Shown here in pieces: positions 6,187 through 13,212 of a stretch of 33,110 nt of DNA (position 1 is the first letter of the stretch; each line of letters begins with the position of its first letter). The translations under genes and the position numbers were made by a program. The DNA comes from a virus. A model generated the notes under the pieces. It worked only from the letters and a program-made list of their open reading frames with translations, did not search any database and was not told where the DNA came from. The stretch lies in IMG/VR virus record IMGVR_UViG_3300034064_001092, positions 1 through 33,110 of that record; one strand, 5' to 3'.

Positions 6187-6203
6187 CCCCGATTCCATCG
6201 GGG
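6187..6203 (+). other. Leader hairpin before the GP88-like start
   Basis: CCCCGAT (6187-6193), loop TCC and ATCGGGG (6197-6203) form a 7-bp stem with a tight loop, immediately followed by GAAGAGGA (SD) and ATG 6218. It has no U-tract, so it is not a terminator; it may set translation or mRNA stability. Confidence 0.4.
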
Positions 6204-6217
6204 AAGAGGACGCTGTG

Positions 6218-6934
6218 ATGCGATCCGCGCGCTCCAAATACGGGGGGCATATGACACGGCTGTTGCGGCAGAATCGCGAACTTCGGGAAATCGGTGCGTG
6301 GAATTGGACGATTCCGGCATTGGGCGCGAAATTGGACGACGGCCGAACCATCCACACTTGTCCACAAGCGGGTGCGTGCGCCGCGTTGTGCTACGCCCGA
6401 AACGGGACATTCCGGTTCAAGACGGTCAAAGCGGCACACGCTCGCAATCTGAAATTCGTGCTTGATGATCCAGACGGGTGGGAAGCGGCAATGAATGCGG
6501 AGATCACCCGATTCGTCAAGGCGGGATCATTCGTGCGGATCCACGATTCTGGCGATTTCTTCACGGATGAATATTTGATGGCGTGGATTCGGATTGCGGC
6601 AAACCATCCGTCGGTGACATTTTACGCGTACACGAAAGAAGTGTCCCGATTCAAACGGCTGGCCGTCAGTCACGCGCCCGACAATTTCCGATGGTTGTAT
6701 TCGATGGGCGGCAAGGAAGACCATTTGATTGACACGATCAACGACCGGCACGCGGAGGTTTTCCCGGATGCCGAATCGTTGGAAGCGGCGGGATATTTCA
6801 ACCAAGAAGCGTCCGACATTCTGGCGATCACCGCACCCACGAATCGGATCGGCATTGTCGCCAACAACATCCCGCATTTCAAGAAAAAGCAAGGCACATC
6901 AACATTCGGGGATCTGCAACGAGCGCGGGCGTAG
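6218..6934 (+). CDS. GP88-family protein
   Basis: A 238-aa protein from ATG 6218 (AGAGGA 7 bases upstream). ATG 6182 would add 12 residues but would place the start inside the hairpin with a poor SD. Characteristic segments are LRQNRELREIGAWNWTIPAL, DDGRTIHTCPQAGACAALCYARNGTFRF, then VRIHDSGDFFTDEYLMAW and FYAYTKE ... FRWLYSMGG. The C-terminal part has ASDILAI ... GIVANNIPHFKKK. This matches the phage 'gene product 88' family, which has conserved cysteines (three in TCPQAGACAALCYA) and a conserved HDSGDF box. Its function is unknown. The arrangement of the ParB-like, Mom-like and GP88 genes just before terS suggests one module. Confidence 0.75.
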   Translation: MRSARSKYGGHMTRLLRQNRELREIGAWNWTIPALGAKLDDGRTIHTCPQAGACAALCYARNGTFRFKTVKAAHARNLKFVLDDPDGWEAAMNAEITRFVKAGSFVRIHDSGDFFTDEYLMAWIRIAANHPSVTFYAYTKEVSRFKRLAVSHAPDNFRWLYSMGGKEDHLIDTINDRHAEVFPDAESLEAAGYFNQEASDILAITAPTNRIGIVANNIPHFKKKQGTSTFGDLQRARA

Positions 6935-6943
6935 CGTTAGACT
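6914..6943 (+). promoter_or_regulatory. Candidate promoter, leaderless terS
   Basis: CTGCAA (6914-6919, weak -35), 18 bases and TAGACT (6938-6943) are followed by 6 bases and ATG 6950. There is no SD before the ATG. The spacing is identical to the one at 5005-5017. Confidence 0.45.
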
Positions 6944-6949
6944 TGGGCA

Positions 6950-7435
6950 ATGGGAACCCGTGGACCTCAACCAAAGCCGACGCGTTTGAAGATCCTCGCT
7001 GGGGAAACGCGGCCATCCGTGATCAATTATGCGGAGCCGATCCCCGCGGGCGGGGCGTTGACCCCGCCGCCGGATTTGCGCCCAGAAGTGCGGGTCGTCT
7101 GGGATCGGGTGATCGACGCGCTCGGTCACACGGGCGTGTTGACATCGGCGGATCGGGATTTGATTCGGCTCTATTGCGAAGCGTTCACCCGATACACGGA
7201 AGCGGAAACGATGTTGGCCAAGACCGGACCTCTGGTTCGCGGACGGGAAGGGACATTCGTGAAGAATCCGTTGCACCAGATCGTCCGGGAAAACGGCGAC
7301 GCGGTGAAGAAGTACGCGCGGGAATTGGGGTTGACCCCATCATCGCGCGTTGGATTGAAGGGGGAAATCGGTGACCAAGCAAACTCGGCAACGGCAAAAC
7401 TCGACGCGCTCATCCGTGCCGCCCGTCGCGCCTGA
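6950..7435 (+). CDS. Terminase small subunit, P27 family
   Basis: A 161-aa protein. The start MGTRGPQPKPTRLKILAGE is the classic opening of P27-type small terminases. It is followed by PPDLRPEVRVVWDRVIDALGHTGVLTSADRDLIRLYCEAFTRYTEAE and a C-terminal FVKNPLHQIVRENGDAVKKYARELGLTPSSR. The latter corresponds to the N...P......a......lGltP.sR end of the family. TerS recognises phage DNA and recruits the large subunit. The ATG has no SD and follows a -10 by 6 bases, so it may be translated from a leaderless transcript. It overlaps terL by 65 bases. Confidence 0.9.
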   Translation: MGTRGPQPKPTRLKILAGETRPSVINYAEPIPAGGALTPPPDLRPEVRVVWDRVIDALGHTGVLTSADRDLIRLYCEAFTRYTEAETMLAKTGPLVRGREGTFVKNPLHQIVRENGDAVKKYARELGLTPSSRVGLKGEIGDQANSATAKLDALIRAARRA

Positions 7436-8876
7436 AGGCGAAACGGTTGCGACATTCATTGAATCATTTTGCCGTCTGACCAAGGGGGACACGGCTGGTG
7501 AATTGATCAAATTGCGGCCGTGGCAACGCGAGATTCTCAACGACATATTCGCCCACCGCGAAGATGGTCGCCGCAAATATCGTCGCGGCTTGTTGTTGAT
7601 GCCGCGCAAGCAAGGCAAAAGTCTGCTCGCTGCGGGCATCGCGTTGTTTTCGCTGTTCACGGAAATCGGAGCAGAAGTCGCCATCGTCGCGGGCGACCGC
7701 GCCCAAGCGCGCATCATCTTCCGGGAATGCGCTCGGATGGTGCAATTGGATCCCGTGTTGTCGCGCAAATTGCACGTGTTGCGGGATGTGATCGAATACG
7801 CGGAAACGGGTTCGGTGTTGCGCGTGCTGTCATCCGAAGCGTCGCGCGCGGAAGGCTACAACTTCTCAACCGTGTTGTTTGATGAAGTCCATGTGCAACC
7901 AGACGACCGATTGTGGGCGACCGTCAATCTAGGATCTGGGACGCGCAAAAACCCGCTCGTGCTCGGCATTTCAACGGCGGGTTCCAAGAGCGATTCACGC
8001 GGCCAAGATTCGTTGTGCTACAAGTTGTGGCAATACGGTCGGCGTATTGAATCCGGCGAAATCCAAGACGAGCAATTCTATTTCCGTTGGTTCACCGCCC
8101 CCGAAAATCTGGAATGGGATTCGGTGGAAGCGGCGAAAGCGGCAAATCCGGCGTGGGGTGATTTCCTTGACCCCGAAGATTTCACATCGGCCGCGCGGTC
8201 GCTGCCGCGTGACGAGTTTGAAACCAAGCGTTTGAATAGGTGGATCGCGCGTTCAACATCGTGGTTGCCAACGGGATCGTTTGAACGGTTGCAGACCGAC
8301 CGACGATTGATTCCGGGCGAGCCAATCGTTGCAGCGTTTGACGGCTCATTCGATGGTGACTGCACCGTGCTTGTTGGGGCGACGATGGACGGTCACATTG
8401 AGCCGCTGTTGTTGTTTGAGCGACCGCTAGACGACCCGCATTGGCGCGTTGACATTGGCGAAGTGGAAGCGGCGATCCTTGAAATCGCCACCAAATTCCA
8501 AATCGTTGAATTGGCGGCCGACCCGTTCCGTTGGTCACGGTCGTTGGAAGCGTTGGAAAACGCCGGATTGAATGTGGTTCATTTCCCGCAAAGTCCTTCA
8601 AGGATGGTGGCTGCCTGTCAACGCTACTTCGAGGCGGTGACCCAAGAAGAAATTCATTGGGGCGGCGAATCACATTTGACCGCGGCGATGGTCCGGCATT
8701 TCCAGAATGCCGCCGTGAAGACGGATCGGTTCGGCCCTCGCATCGTCAAAGAACATCGCGGGTCTGCCCGCAAGATTGACCTCGCCGTTGCTGCTACGAT
8801 GGCACTTGACCGGGCGCGCTATTATGCGACGGAGGCGGCAAAACCCGCCAGAAGCGTGGAGTTTCATAGCCTATGA
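7371..8876 (+). CDS. Terminase large subunit (HK97-type)
   Basis: A 501-aa protein with GTG start 7371, preceded by AAGGGGG. The N-terminal ATPase has LRPWQREILNDIFAH, a Walker A-like MPRKQGKS at residues 77-84, and Walker B with catalytic Glu in TVLFDEVH (167-174). GISTAGS follows as the coupling motif. The C-terminal nuclease reads VAAFDGSFDGDCTVLVGATMDGHIEPL with the first acidic cluster, then ELAADPFRW, and KIDLAVAATMALDRA as the final acidic strand. It packages DNA through the portal. The length is close to the usual 450-560 aa. Confidence 0.95.
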   Translation: MTKQTRQRQNSTRSSVPPVAPEGETVATFIESFCRLTKGDTAGELIKLRPWQREILNDIFAHREDGRRKYRRGLLLMPRKQGKSLLAAGIALFSLFTEIGAEVAIVAGDRAQARIIFRECARMVQLDPVLSRKLHVLRDVIEYAETGSVLRVLSSEASRAEGYNFSTVLFDEVHVQPDDRLWATVNLGSGTRKNPLVLGISTAGSKSDSRGQDSLCYKLWQYGRRIESGEIQDEQFYFRWFTAPENLEWDSVEAAKAANPAWGDFLDPEDFTSAARSLPRDEFETKRLNRWIARSTSWLPTGSFERLQTDRRLIPGEPIVAAFDGSFDGDCTVLVGATMDGHIEPLLLFERPLDDPHWRVDIGEVEAAILEIATKFQIVELAADPFRWSRSLEALENAGLNVVHFPQSPSRMVAACQRYFEAVTQEEIHWGGESHLTAAMVRHFQNAAVKTDRFGPRIVKEHRGSARKIDLAVAATMALDRARYYATEAAKPARSVEFHSL

Positions 8877-9007
8877 TTTCAACCATCGCGGAAATTGCCG
8901 GTGTCGGTCTGCTAATCTTGGCCGCGTATTTGGTGCATCCATCAATCATCATCGGTCTGGTTGGGATCGGTCTGATTGCATTCGGCTATTCGAGGGGTGA
9001 CAAGTGA
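8873..9007 (+). CDS. Small membrane protein between terL and portal
   Basis: A 44-aa protein whose ATG 8873 overlaps the terL stop (ATGA) and whose TGA overlaps the portal GTG (GTGA). The sequence is almost all hydrophobic: IAEIAGVGLLILAAYLV and then HPSIIIGLVGIGLIAFGY, two probable membrane helices, ending in SRGDK. Such short hydrophobic proteins lie between terL and portal in several actinophages, with no known role. The tight overlaps on both sides make it very likely to be translated. Confidence 0.65.
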   Translation: MISTIAEIAGVGLLILAAYLVHPSIIIGLVGIGLIAFGYSRGDK

Positions 9008-10359
9008 GCATCATTCGCCGCGTTTTGGGGACGAATCCAGAGCCACGAAATTTGAATGGCCTGGGATTGATCCCACAAGCGTTCGATCGCGTTCCGGGAA
9101 TCTCCGCCAAGCGCGTGGACGAAAACACGGTGTTCGGGCTGTCAACGGCTTGGGCTTGCGTCACGCTGCTTTCCGACCTAATCTCAACGCTCCCGATTGA
9201 TTCATATATCCGTGACAACGGTCAACGCCGTCCATATCGTCCGGGCGGCATCAAGCCGTTGTGGATGACCAACCCAATCCCCGGACAAAATGTTGGCATC
9301 AATGAAATTTTGTCGCAAATCACCGTGAGCCTTTACGTCAACGGAAACGCTTTCGTGTTTGCACCGCGTGACCCAGACACCAACGAGCCGCTGGAAGTGC
9401 GGGTGCTTGATCCACGCACGATCACCATTCACCAGCGCGGCCGTGAGGTTTTCTACACGATTCGCAACGGCGCGGAAAACATTGATTTCGGTTCCGACAC
9501 GATCTTGCACATTCCGTTGATCACGCTGCCCGGACAACTCCGCGGGATCAATCCGATCGAGGCTCTCCGCAATACGCTTGCGCTCGGAATGACGCTTGAT
9601 GATTCTGCCGCTAATTTTTTTGCGACCGGCTCCACGCCTACGGGCATCATTGAAACGCCAGACACGCTGACCGCGGATCAAGCAAAGTCATTGAAGGACG
9701 GATGGTTGCGCCATCACACGGGCGTGAACGCCCACACTCCGGGCGTATTGAGCGGCGGCGCGACATTCAAGGCATTGTCGTTCCGTCCAGAAGACGCGCA
9801 ATTGCTCGCGTCACGGGAGTTCACCGTGAACGAAGTTGCTCGCATCTTCCGTGTCCCGCCCGCGTTGTTGGCCGTCACCACTCCGGGCGCGATGTCATAT
9901 TCATCCGTCGTTGAATTGAATGCCGCTTTCGTGTCATACACGCTACGCCCGCTAGCCGAAAAGATCGAACGCGCGTTGTCGATTTTGATTCCGCGACCGG
10001 AAGCGTTCACCCGATTGTCCATGGACGCGCTGCTCCGCGGTTCAACCCGCGAACGGTTTGAAGCCTATCGGATCGGGCTATCCGAAGGGTGGATCAATGT
10101 GGCAGAAATCAGGCGGCTAGAAGACCTCGCGCCCGTTGATGATTCTGCGGCCAACGCATATCGGCAACCATTGAATCAAGCGGATGCCGCGCTCGCCGGA
10201 GCGCGTCAAAAAGCCGAAGTCGTTGGCGTGTTGGTTCGCGCCGGATATGACCCAGATGACGCTGCTCGCCTTGTCGGGCTGACGAAGTTGAAGCACCTTG
10301 GCGCGCCACCTGTGACGCTGCAAGCGGAACCAACACCGCCCGCGGATCCATTGCCGTGA
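9004..10359 (+). CDS. Portal protein, HK97 family
   Basis: A 451-aa protein with a GTG start. It has typical segments: TVFGLSTAWACVTLLSDLISTLPI at the start, SLYVNGNAFVFAPRD, VLDPRTITIHQ, DTILHIPLI, GINPIEALRNTLALGMTLDDSAANFFATGSTPTG and EDAQLLASREFTVNEVARIFRVPPALLA. The last box (ARIFRVPP.LL) is the family hallmark. It forms the dodecameric ring at the vertex for DNA entry. The C-terminus ends in a proline- and Ala-rich tail. The stop overlaps the next GTG. Confidence 0.93.
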   Translation: MSIIRRVLGTNPEPRNLNGLGLIPQAFDRVPGISAKRVDENTVFGLSTAWACVTLLSDLISTLPIDSYIRDNGQRRPYRPGGIKPLWMTNPIPGQNVGINEILSQITVSLYVNGNAFVFAPRDPDTNEPLEVRVLDPRTITIHQRGREVFYTIRNGAENIDFGSDTILHIPLITLPGQLRGINPIEALRNTLALGMTLDDSAANFFATGSTPTGIIETPDTLTADQAKSLKDGWLRHHTGVNAHTPGVLSGGATFKALSFRPEDAQLLASREFTVNEVARIFRVPPALLAVTTPGAMSYSSVVELNAAFVSYTLRPLAEKIERALSILIPRPEAFTRLSMDALLRGSTRERFEAYRIGLSEGWINVAEIRRLEDLAPVDDSAANAYRQPLNQADAALAGARQKAEVVGVLVRAGYDPDDAARLVGLTKLKHLGAPPVTLQAEPTPPADPLP

Positions 10360-10625
10360 CATTCACCGCGCGAGAAATTTCCATCGGCACGGCGGCCACG
10401 CCAATCGGAACGGCGACCGCAAAAAACACCCACGAATTGACGCTCGGCAACGACTACAACAAAACCATTTATGTCGGGGGTTCGGATGTCACGGTTGGCA
10501 ACGGGTACGCCGTTCCGAAAAATGAACACATCACATTGAAGATCGCCAACGGCGATGTGTTGTTTGGCATTTCTGACACCGCCGATTCCAACCTCCACGT
10601 GTTTGATTTTCAGGTTGATCCATAA
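10356..10625 (+). CDS. Small beta-rich virion-associated hypothetical
   Basis: An 89-aa protein with a GTG start (GTGA overlap with portal). The sequence is beta-strand rich: NTHELTLGNDYNKTIYVGGSDVTVGNGYAVPKNEHITLKIANGDVLFGISDTADSNLHVFDFQV. The run IYVGGsdVTvgnGyav....hi.lki.nGd.lfgi resembles small beta-sandwich proteins found in many phage structural clusters. A virion role is suggested by position between portal and protease. Decoration or fibre-attachment functions are guesses. Confidence 0.6.
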   Translation: MTFTAREISIGTAATPIGTATAKNTHELTLGNDYNKTIYVGGSDVTVGNGYAVPKNEHITLKIANGDVLFGISDTADSNLHVFDFQVDP

Positions 10626-11830
10626 TGCCAATCAATCCAGACGGCTACGAGCCGACCGCGGCAATGCGGGAAGAAGCGGAACGCGGCTTGGAATGGCGGC
10701 GCGAATACGGTCGCGGCGGCACGGAGGTTGGGGTTGCGCGTGCGCGCGACATTTCCAATGGCAAGCGTCTGCCCTATGAAACGGTCGTTCGGATGAATTC
10801 ATATTTCGCACGCCACACGGTTGACAAGCAAGCCGAAGGTTTCCGTCCGGGCGAAGACGGCTTCCCGTCCGCGGGTCGGGTCGCGTGGGCGTTATGGGGT
10901 GGCGACGCTGGCGAACGCTGGGCTGCGGCTATCATTGACGCGGCCGATGAAAACGGCGATCGAATGAGAAGCAAAGGGGATGACATGGCAATCGAATTCC
11001 GAACCGCTGCGGTCGAACTCCGCGCTGTTGATGAAACGGGAATGACATTTGAAGGATATGCCGCGCTGTACGATTCGCCGTCTGACACGGGGGTCGCGCC
11101 AGAAATCATCAAGCCCGGAGCATTCCGCCGATCATTGGCCGCCGCCGAACGCGGTGAATGGGATGTGAAGGCATATCAAGACCACAACCCAGAATTGCTA
11201 CTTGGCACAACCAAGTCCGGCACGCTAACGCTTGACGACGATGGCAAAGGGTTGCGCGCACGGGTGTCATTGAACCCGAACATTTCGTTCCATCGTGACC
11301 TTGCGGAAATCGTGAAGACGATGGGCAAGTCGCTCGGGATGTCATTCGGCTTCTTCTCAACCAATGCCAACAAGGTGAATGATGAAGGGGTGCGCGAATT
11401 GCGTGATGTCAAGTTGGTCGAGGTGTCCGCGTTGACGGGGCTTGCCCCGTATTATCCCGGAACGATTTCCACCGTTGCCGTCCGGTCGCTTGCATCCGAT
11501 AGCGGGATTGATGTGGCCGCGCTTCGTGAAGCGGTGGTCGCGCTACTCGCCGGAAATATGAATCCAGACCAAGCGAAGGTCATCGCCGATGCGGTCAACG
11601 CCGTCATCGCAGACGACGAATCCGACGCGGCAGAAGGCGAAGCGGAACCAACCGACGAGCCGATGGCGGGCGAAGAAGTCGCCCCAGAAGCCGAGCCGAT
11701 GGACGAGCCAACGGCAGAAGCGGAAACGGAATCGGGCGTGAAGGTGGAAATTGAAATCACGATTCCGCGTGCCGTACCACGAAGCATCCGCGAACGCCAA
11801 ATTGAATTGGCGCGTCGCGCCCTAGACTAA
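10625..11830 (+). CDS. Prohead protease with N-terminal helical domain and acidic tail
   Basis: A 401-aa protein with three parts. Residues 1-~115 form a helical domain (AAMREEAERGLEWRREYGRGGTEVGVARARDISNGKRLP ... FPSAGRVAWALWGGDAGERWA) known from other phage structural proteins. Residues ~121-305 are the HK97 gp4-like U35 serine protease: EFRTAAVELRAV, GYAALYDSPSD, His187 in DHNPELLLGTT, Ser240 in SLGMSFGFF and VSALTGLAPYYPGT. Residues ~340-375 are very acidic (Glu/Asp/Pro/Ala), then a basic ERQIELARRALD end. A strong internal SD and ATG at 10985 could yield the protease alone. It matures the capsid; the acidic tail may help scaffold. Confidence 0.88.
   Translation: MPINPDGYEPTAAMREEAERGLEWRREYGRGGTEVGVARARDISNGKRLPYETVVRMNSYFARHTVDKQAEGFRPGEDGFPSAGRVAWALWGGDAGERWAAAIIDAADENGDRMRSKGDDMAIEFRTAAVELRAVDETGMTFEGYAALYDSPSDTGVAPEIIKPGAFRRSLAAAERGEWDVKAYQDHNPELLLGTTKSGTLTLDDDGKGLRARVSLNPNISFHRDLAEIVKTMGKSLGMSFGFFSTNANKVNDEGVRELRDVKLVEVSALTGLAPYYPGTISTVAVRSLASDSGIDVAALREAVVALLAGNMNPDQAKVIADAVNAVIADDESDAAEGEAEPTDEPMAGEEVAPEAEPMDEPTAEAETESGVKVEIEITIPRAVPRSIRERQIELARRALD
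10974..10987 (+). promoter_or_regulatory. Internal ribosome binding site and in-frame start for protease-only form
   Basis: AAAGGGGA (10974-10981) sits a few bases before ATG 10985, in frame at codon 121 exactly between the N-terminal domain and the protease domain. Initiation here would make a 281-aa protein starting MAIEFRTAAVELR, the usual start of a stand-alone prohead protease. Confidence 0.45.
11802..11828 (+). promoter_or_regulatory. Weak candidate promoter before capsid gene
   Basis: TTGAAT (11802-11807), 15 bases and TAGACT (11823-11828) overlap the protease stop codon. The spacer is shorter than ideal. It would give a capsid leader of about 100 bases (11831-11936) that holds no gene and only weak stems. 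Confidence 0.3.
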
Positions 11831-11936
11831 AAAAACCGAAGCGCAAGGGCAGATCCGCAAAGGGCGAAAGCACCGCCGGACGCGTACCACCGCGATGGTG
11901 ATTGATAAAAAACCGAATAGCGAAAGGGGAATCATC

Positions 11937-13127
11937 GTGTCAAATGAACTGATGAACCGCCTCCATTCTGCATATCGGACGGATTTTGAGGCTGCAAAGG
12001 GTCTAATCACCCGCGCCGCTGATGAGGCTCGCGAACTTTCCGCAGAGGAAAGCGTGACCTATGACCGTCTGAACGAGCAGATGGATGCAAAGTTGGAGCA
12101 GATTAACGATTTGAAGAAGGGCGAAGAGCGTGCCGCAAAGTTGGCCACGATCATCGGCGATCTTGAAGTCACATCTGCAAAGCCATTGAACAATGATGCG
12201 GATGTTCTCCGCGCCATCATCAACGGCGAGAAGCGTTCCGCGAATTTTGAAGTTCGTGCGCTTGCGACGGCAACGGCAACAACGCCTGTCACATTCGCCG
12301 ACTTCCTCGTGGAGCAGTTGGTCGAGGGGAACCCTGTCTATGAGGGCGCATCCAAGATCCGCACAACCGACATCCGAAATATCACCGTTCCTGTCATGGC
12401 GGGAACCGCACCAAGCGCGGCTTTCGTTTCGCAGGGCGGAACGATTTCGGCTTCGGATCCGGTCTTCACCAGCATCACGCTCGGCGCATACGCCGCGGCA
12501 ACCTTGACGCTCGCGTCACGGGAGTTGGTTGATTCGGCTGGCTTCAATCTGGTGGAATATGTTGGCCGCGCGGCGGGCAACCAGATCGCATATCTCGCGG
12601 GTTCGGCGTGTACGCTCGGAACCGGAACGGTGCAGCCAACGGGCTTCGTGTCCGCGCTGACCACGGCTGGTGCGCTCACGACGGCAACGAAGTCGGGGAC
12701 GGTCACATCGACCTTCTTCGATGTCCTTGACCTGAACGCTGCGCTATATGCGCTCACTCCAAAATATAGGAACGCCAACACCGTGTGGCAGATCTCAACG
12801 GGCGCGGCTCGCAAGGTTCGCGGTCTTCAAGATCTGAACGGGCAGTTCATTTGGCAGCCAGCCGTCGCGGCCGGTGCGCCAGAAACCCTGCTCGGCTACC
12901 GCGTCAAGGAGAATGTGCATATGGCGGCGGTGGCTTCGGCTTCCAAGTCCGTTGCAATCATTCACGAGCCGTCGTTCTATATCCGCGAAGCGGGTGGTGT
13001 TGAAGTGGCCACATCGAGCGAACGCTACTTCGAGATCAATAGCATCGGCATTCGCACGATCTACCATTTTGATTCGGCGCTGCCGGACGGATTGGCTGGT
13101 CGGGTGCTCGTTTCCGCCAACTCATAA
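11937..13127 (+). CDS. Major capsid protein, HK97 fold
   Basis: A 396-aa protein. I chose GTG 11937 because AAAGGGGA lies 6 bases upstream; the ATG at 11895 has no SD. Residues 1-~85 are a coiled-coil delta-type scaffold domain (LITRAADEARELSAEESVTYDRLNEQMDAKLEQINDLKKGEERAAKL). The HK97 fold follows: VTFADFLVEQLVEGNPVYEGASKIRTTDIRNITVPVMAGT, ATLTLASRELVDSAGFNLVEYVGRAAGNQIAYLAGSA and ERYFEINSIGIRTIYHFDS. The protease at 10625 probably removes the delta domain. By eye it uses CTC/CTT/CTG leucine codons more than its neighbours, which prefer TTG, as expected for the most expressed gene. A strong terminator follows. Confidence 0.93.
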   Translation: MSNELMNRLHSAYRTDFEAAKGLITRAADEARELSAEESVTYDRLNEQMDAKLEQINDLKKGEERAAKLATIIGDLEVTSAKPLNNDADVLRAIINGEKRSANFEVRALATATATTPVTFADFLVEQLVEGNPVYEGASKIRTTDIRNITVPVMAGTAPSAAFVSQGGTISASDPVFTSITLGAYAAATLTLASRELVDSAGFNLVEYVGRAAGNQIAYLAGSACTLGTGTVQPTGFVSALTTAGALTTATKSGTVTSTFFDVLDLNAALYALTPKYRNANTVWQISTGAARKVRGLQDLNGQFIWQPAVAAGAPETLLGYRVKENVHMAAVASASKSVAIIHEPSFYIREAGGVEVATSSERYFEINSIGIRTIYHFDSALPDGLAGRVLVSANS

Positions 13128-13156
13128 TTGGCAATCTTCCTCGGGTGAGGTAGAAT
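13128..13156 (+). promoter_or_regulatory. Promoter TTGGCA-17-TAGAAT overlapping a terminator
   Basis: TTGGCA (13128-13133), a 17-base spacer and TAGAAT (13151-13156) follow the capsid stop codon directly. The expected start (about 13163) lies inside the left arm of the terminator hairpin at 13158-13191. Confidence 0.75.
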
Positions 13157-13157
13157 C

Positions 13158-13199
13158 GTCCGAGCGTCGCCCATCTGGGTGACGCTCGGACTTTTATTT
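13158..13199 (+). terminator. Strong intrinsic terminator after capsid
   Basis: GTCCGAGCGTC (13158-13168) pairs perfectly with GACGCTCGGAC (13181-13191). The stem continues inward through GCCC/GGGT (one G-U pair) to a 4-base loop, about 15 bp in all. TTTTATTT (13192-13199) follows. It is the strongest terminator in the window. Confidence 0.88.
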
Positions 13200-13212
13200 G
13201 GAGGGTGAGGCA

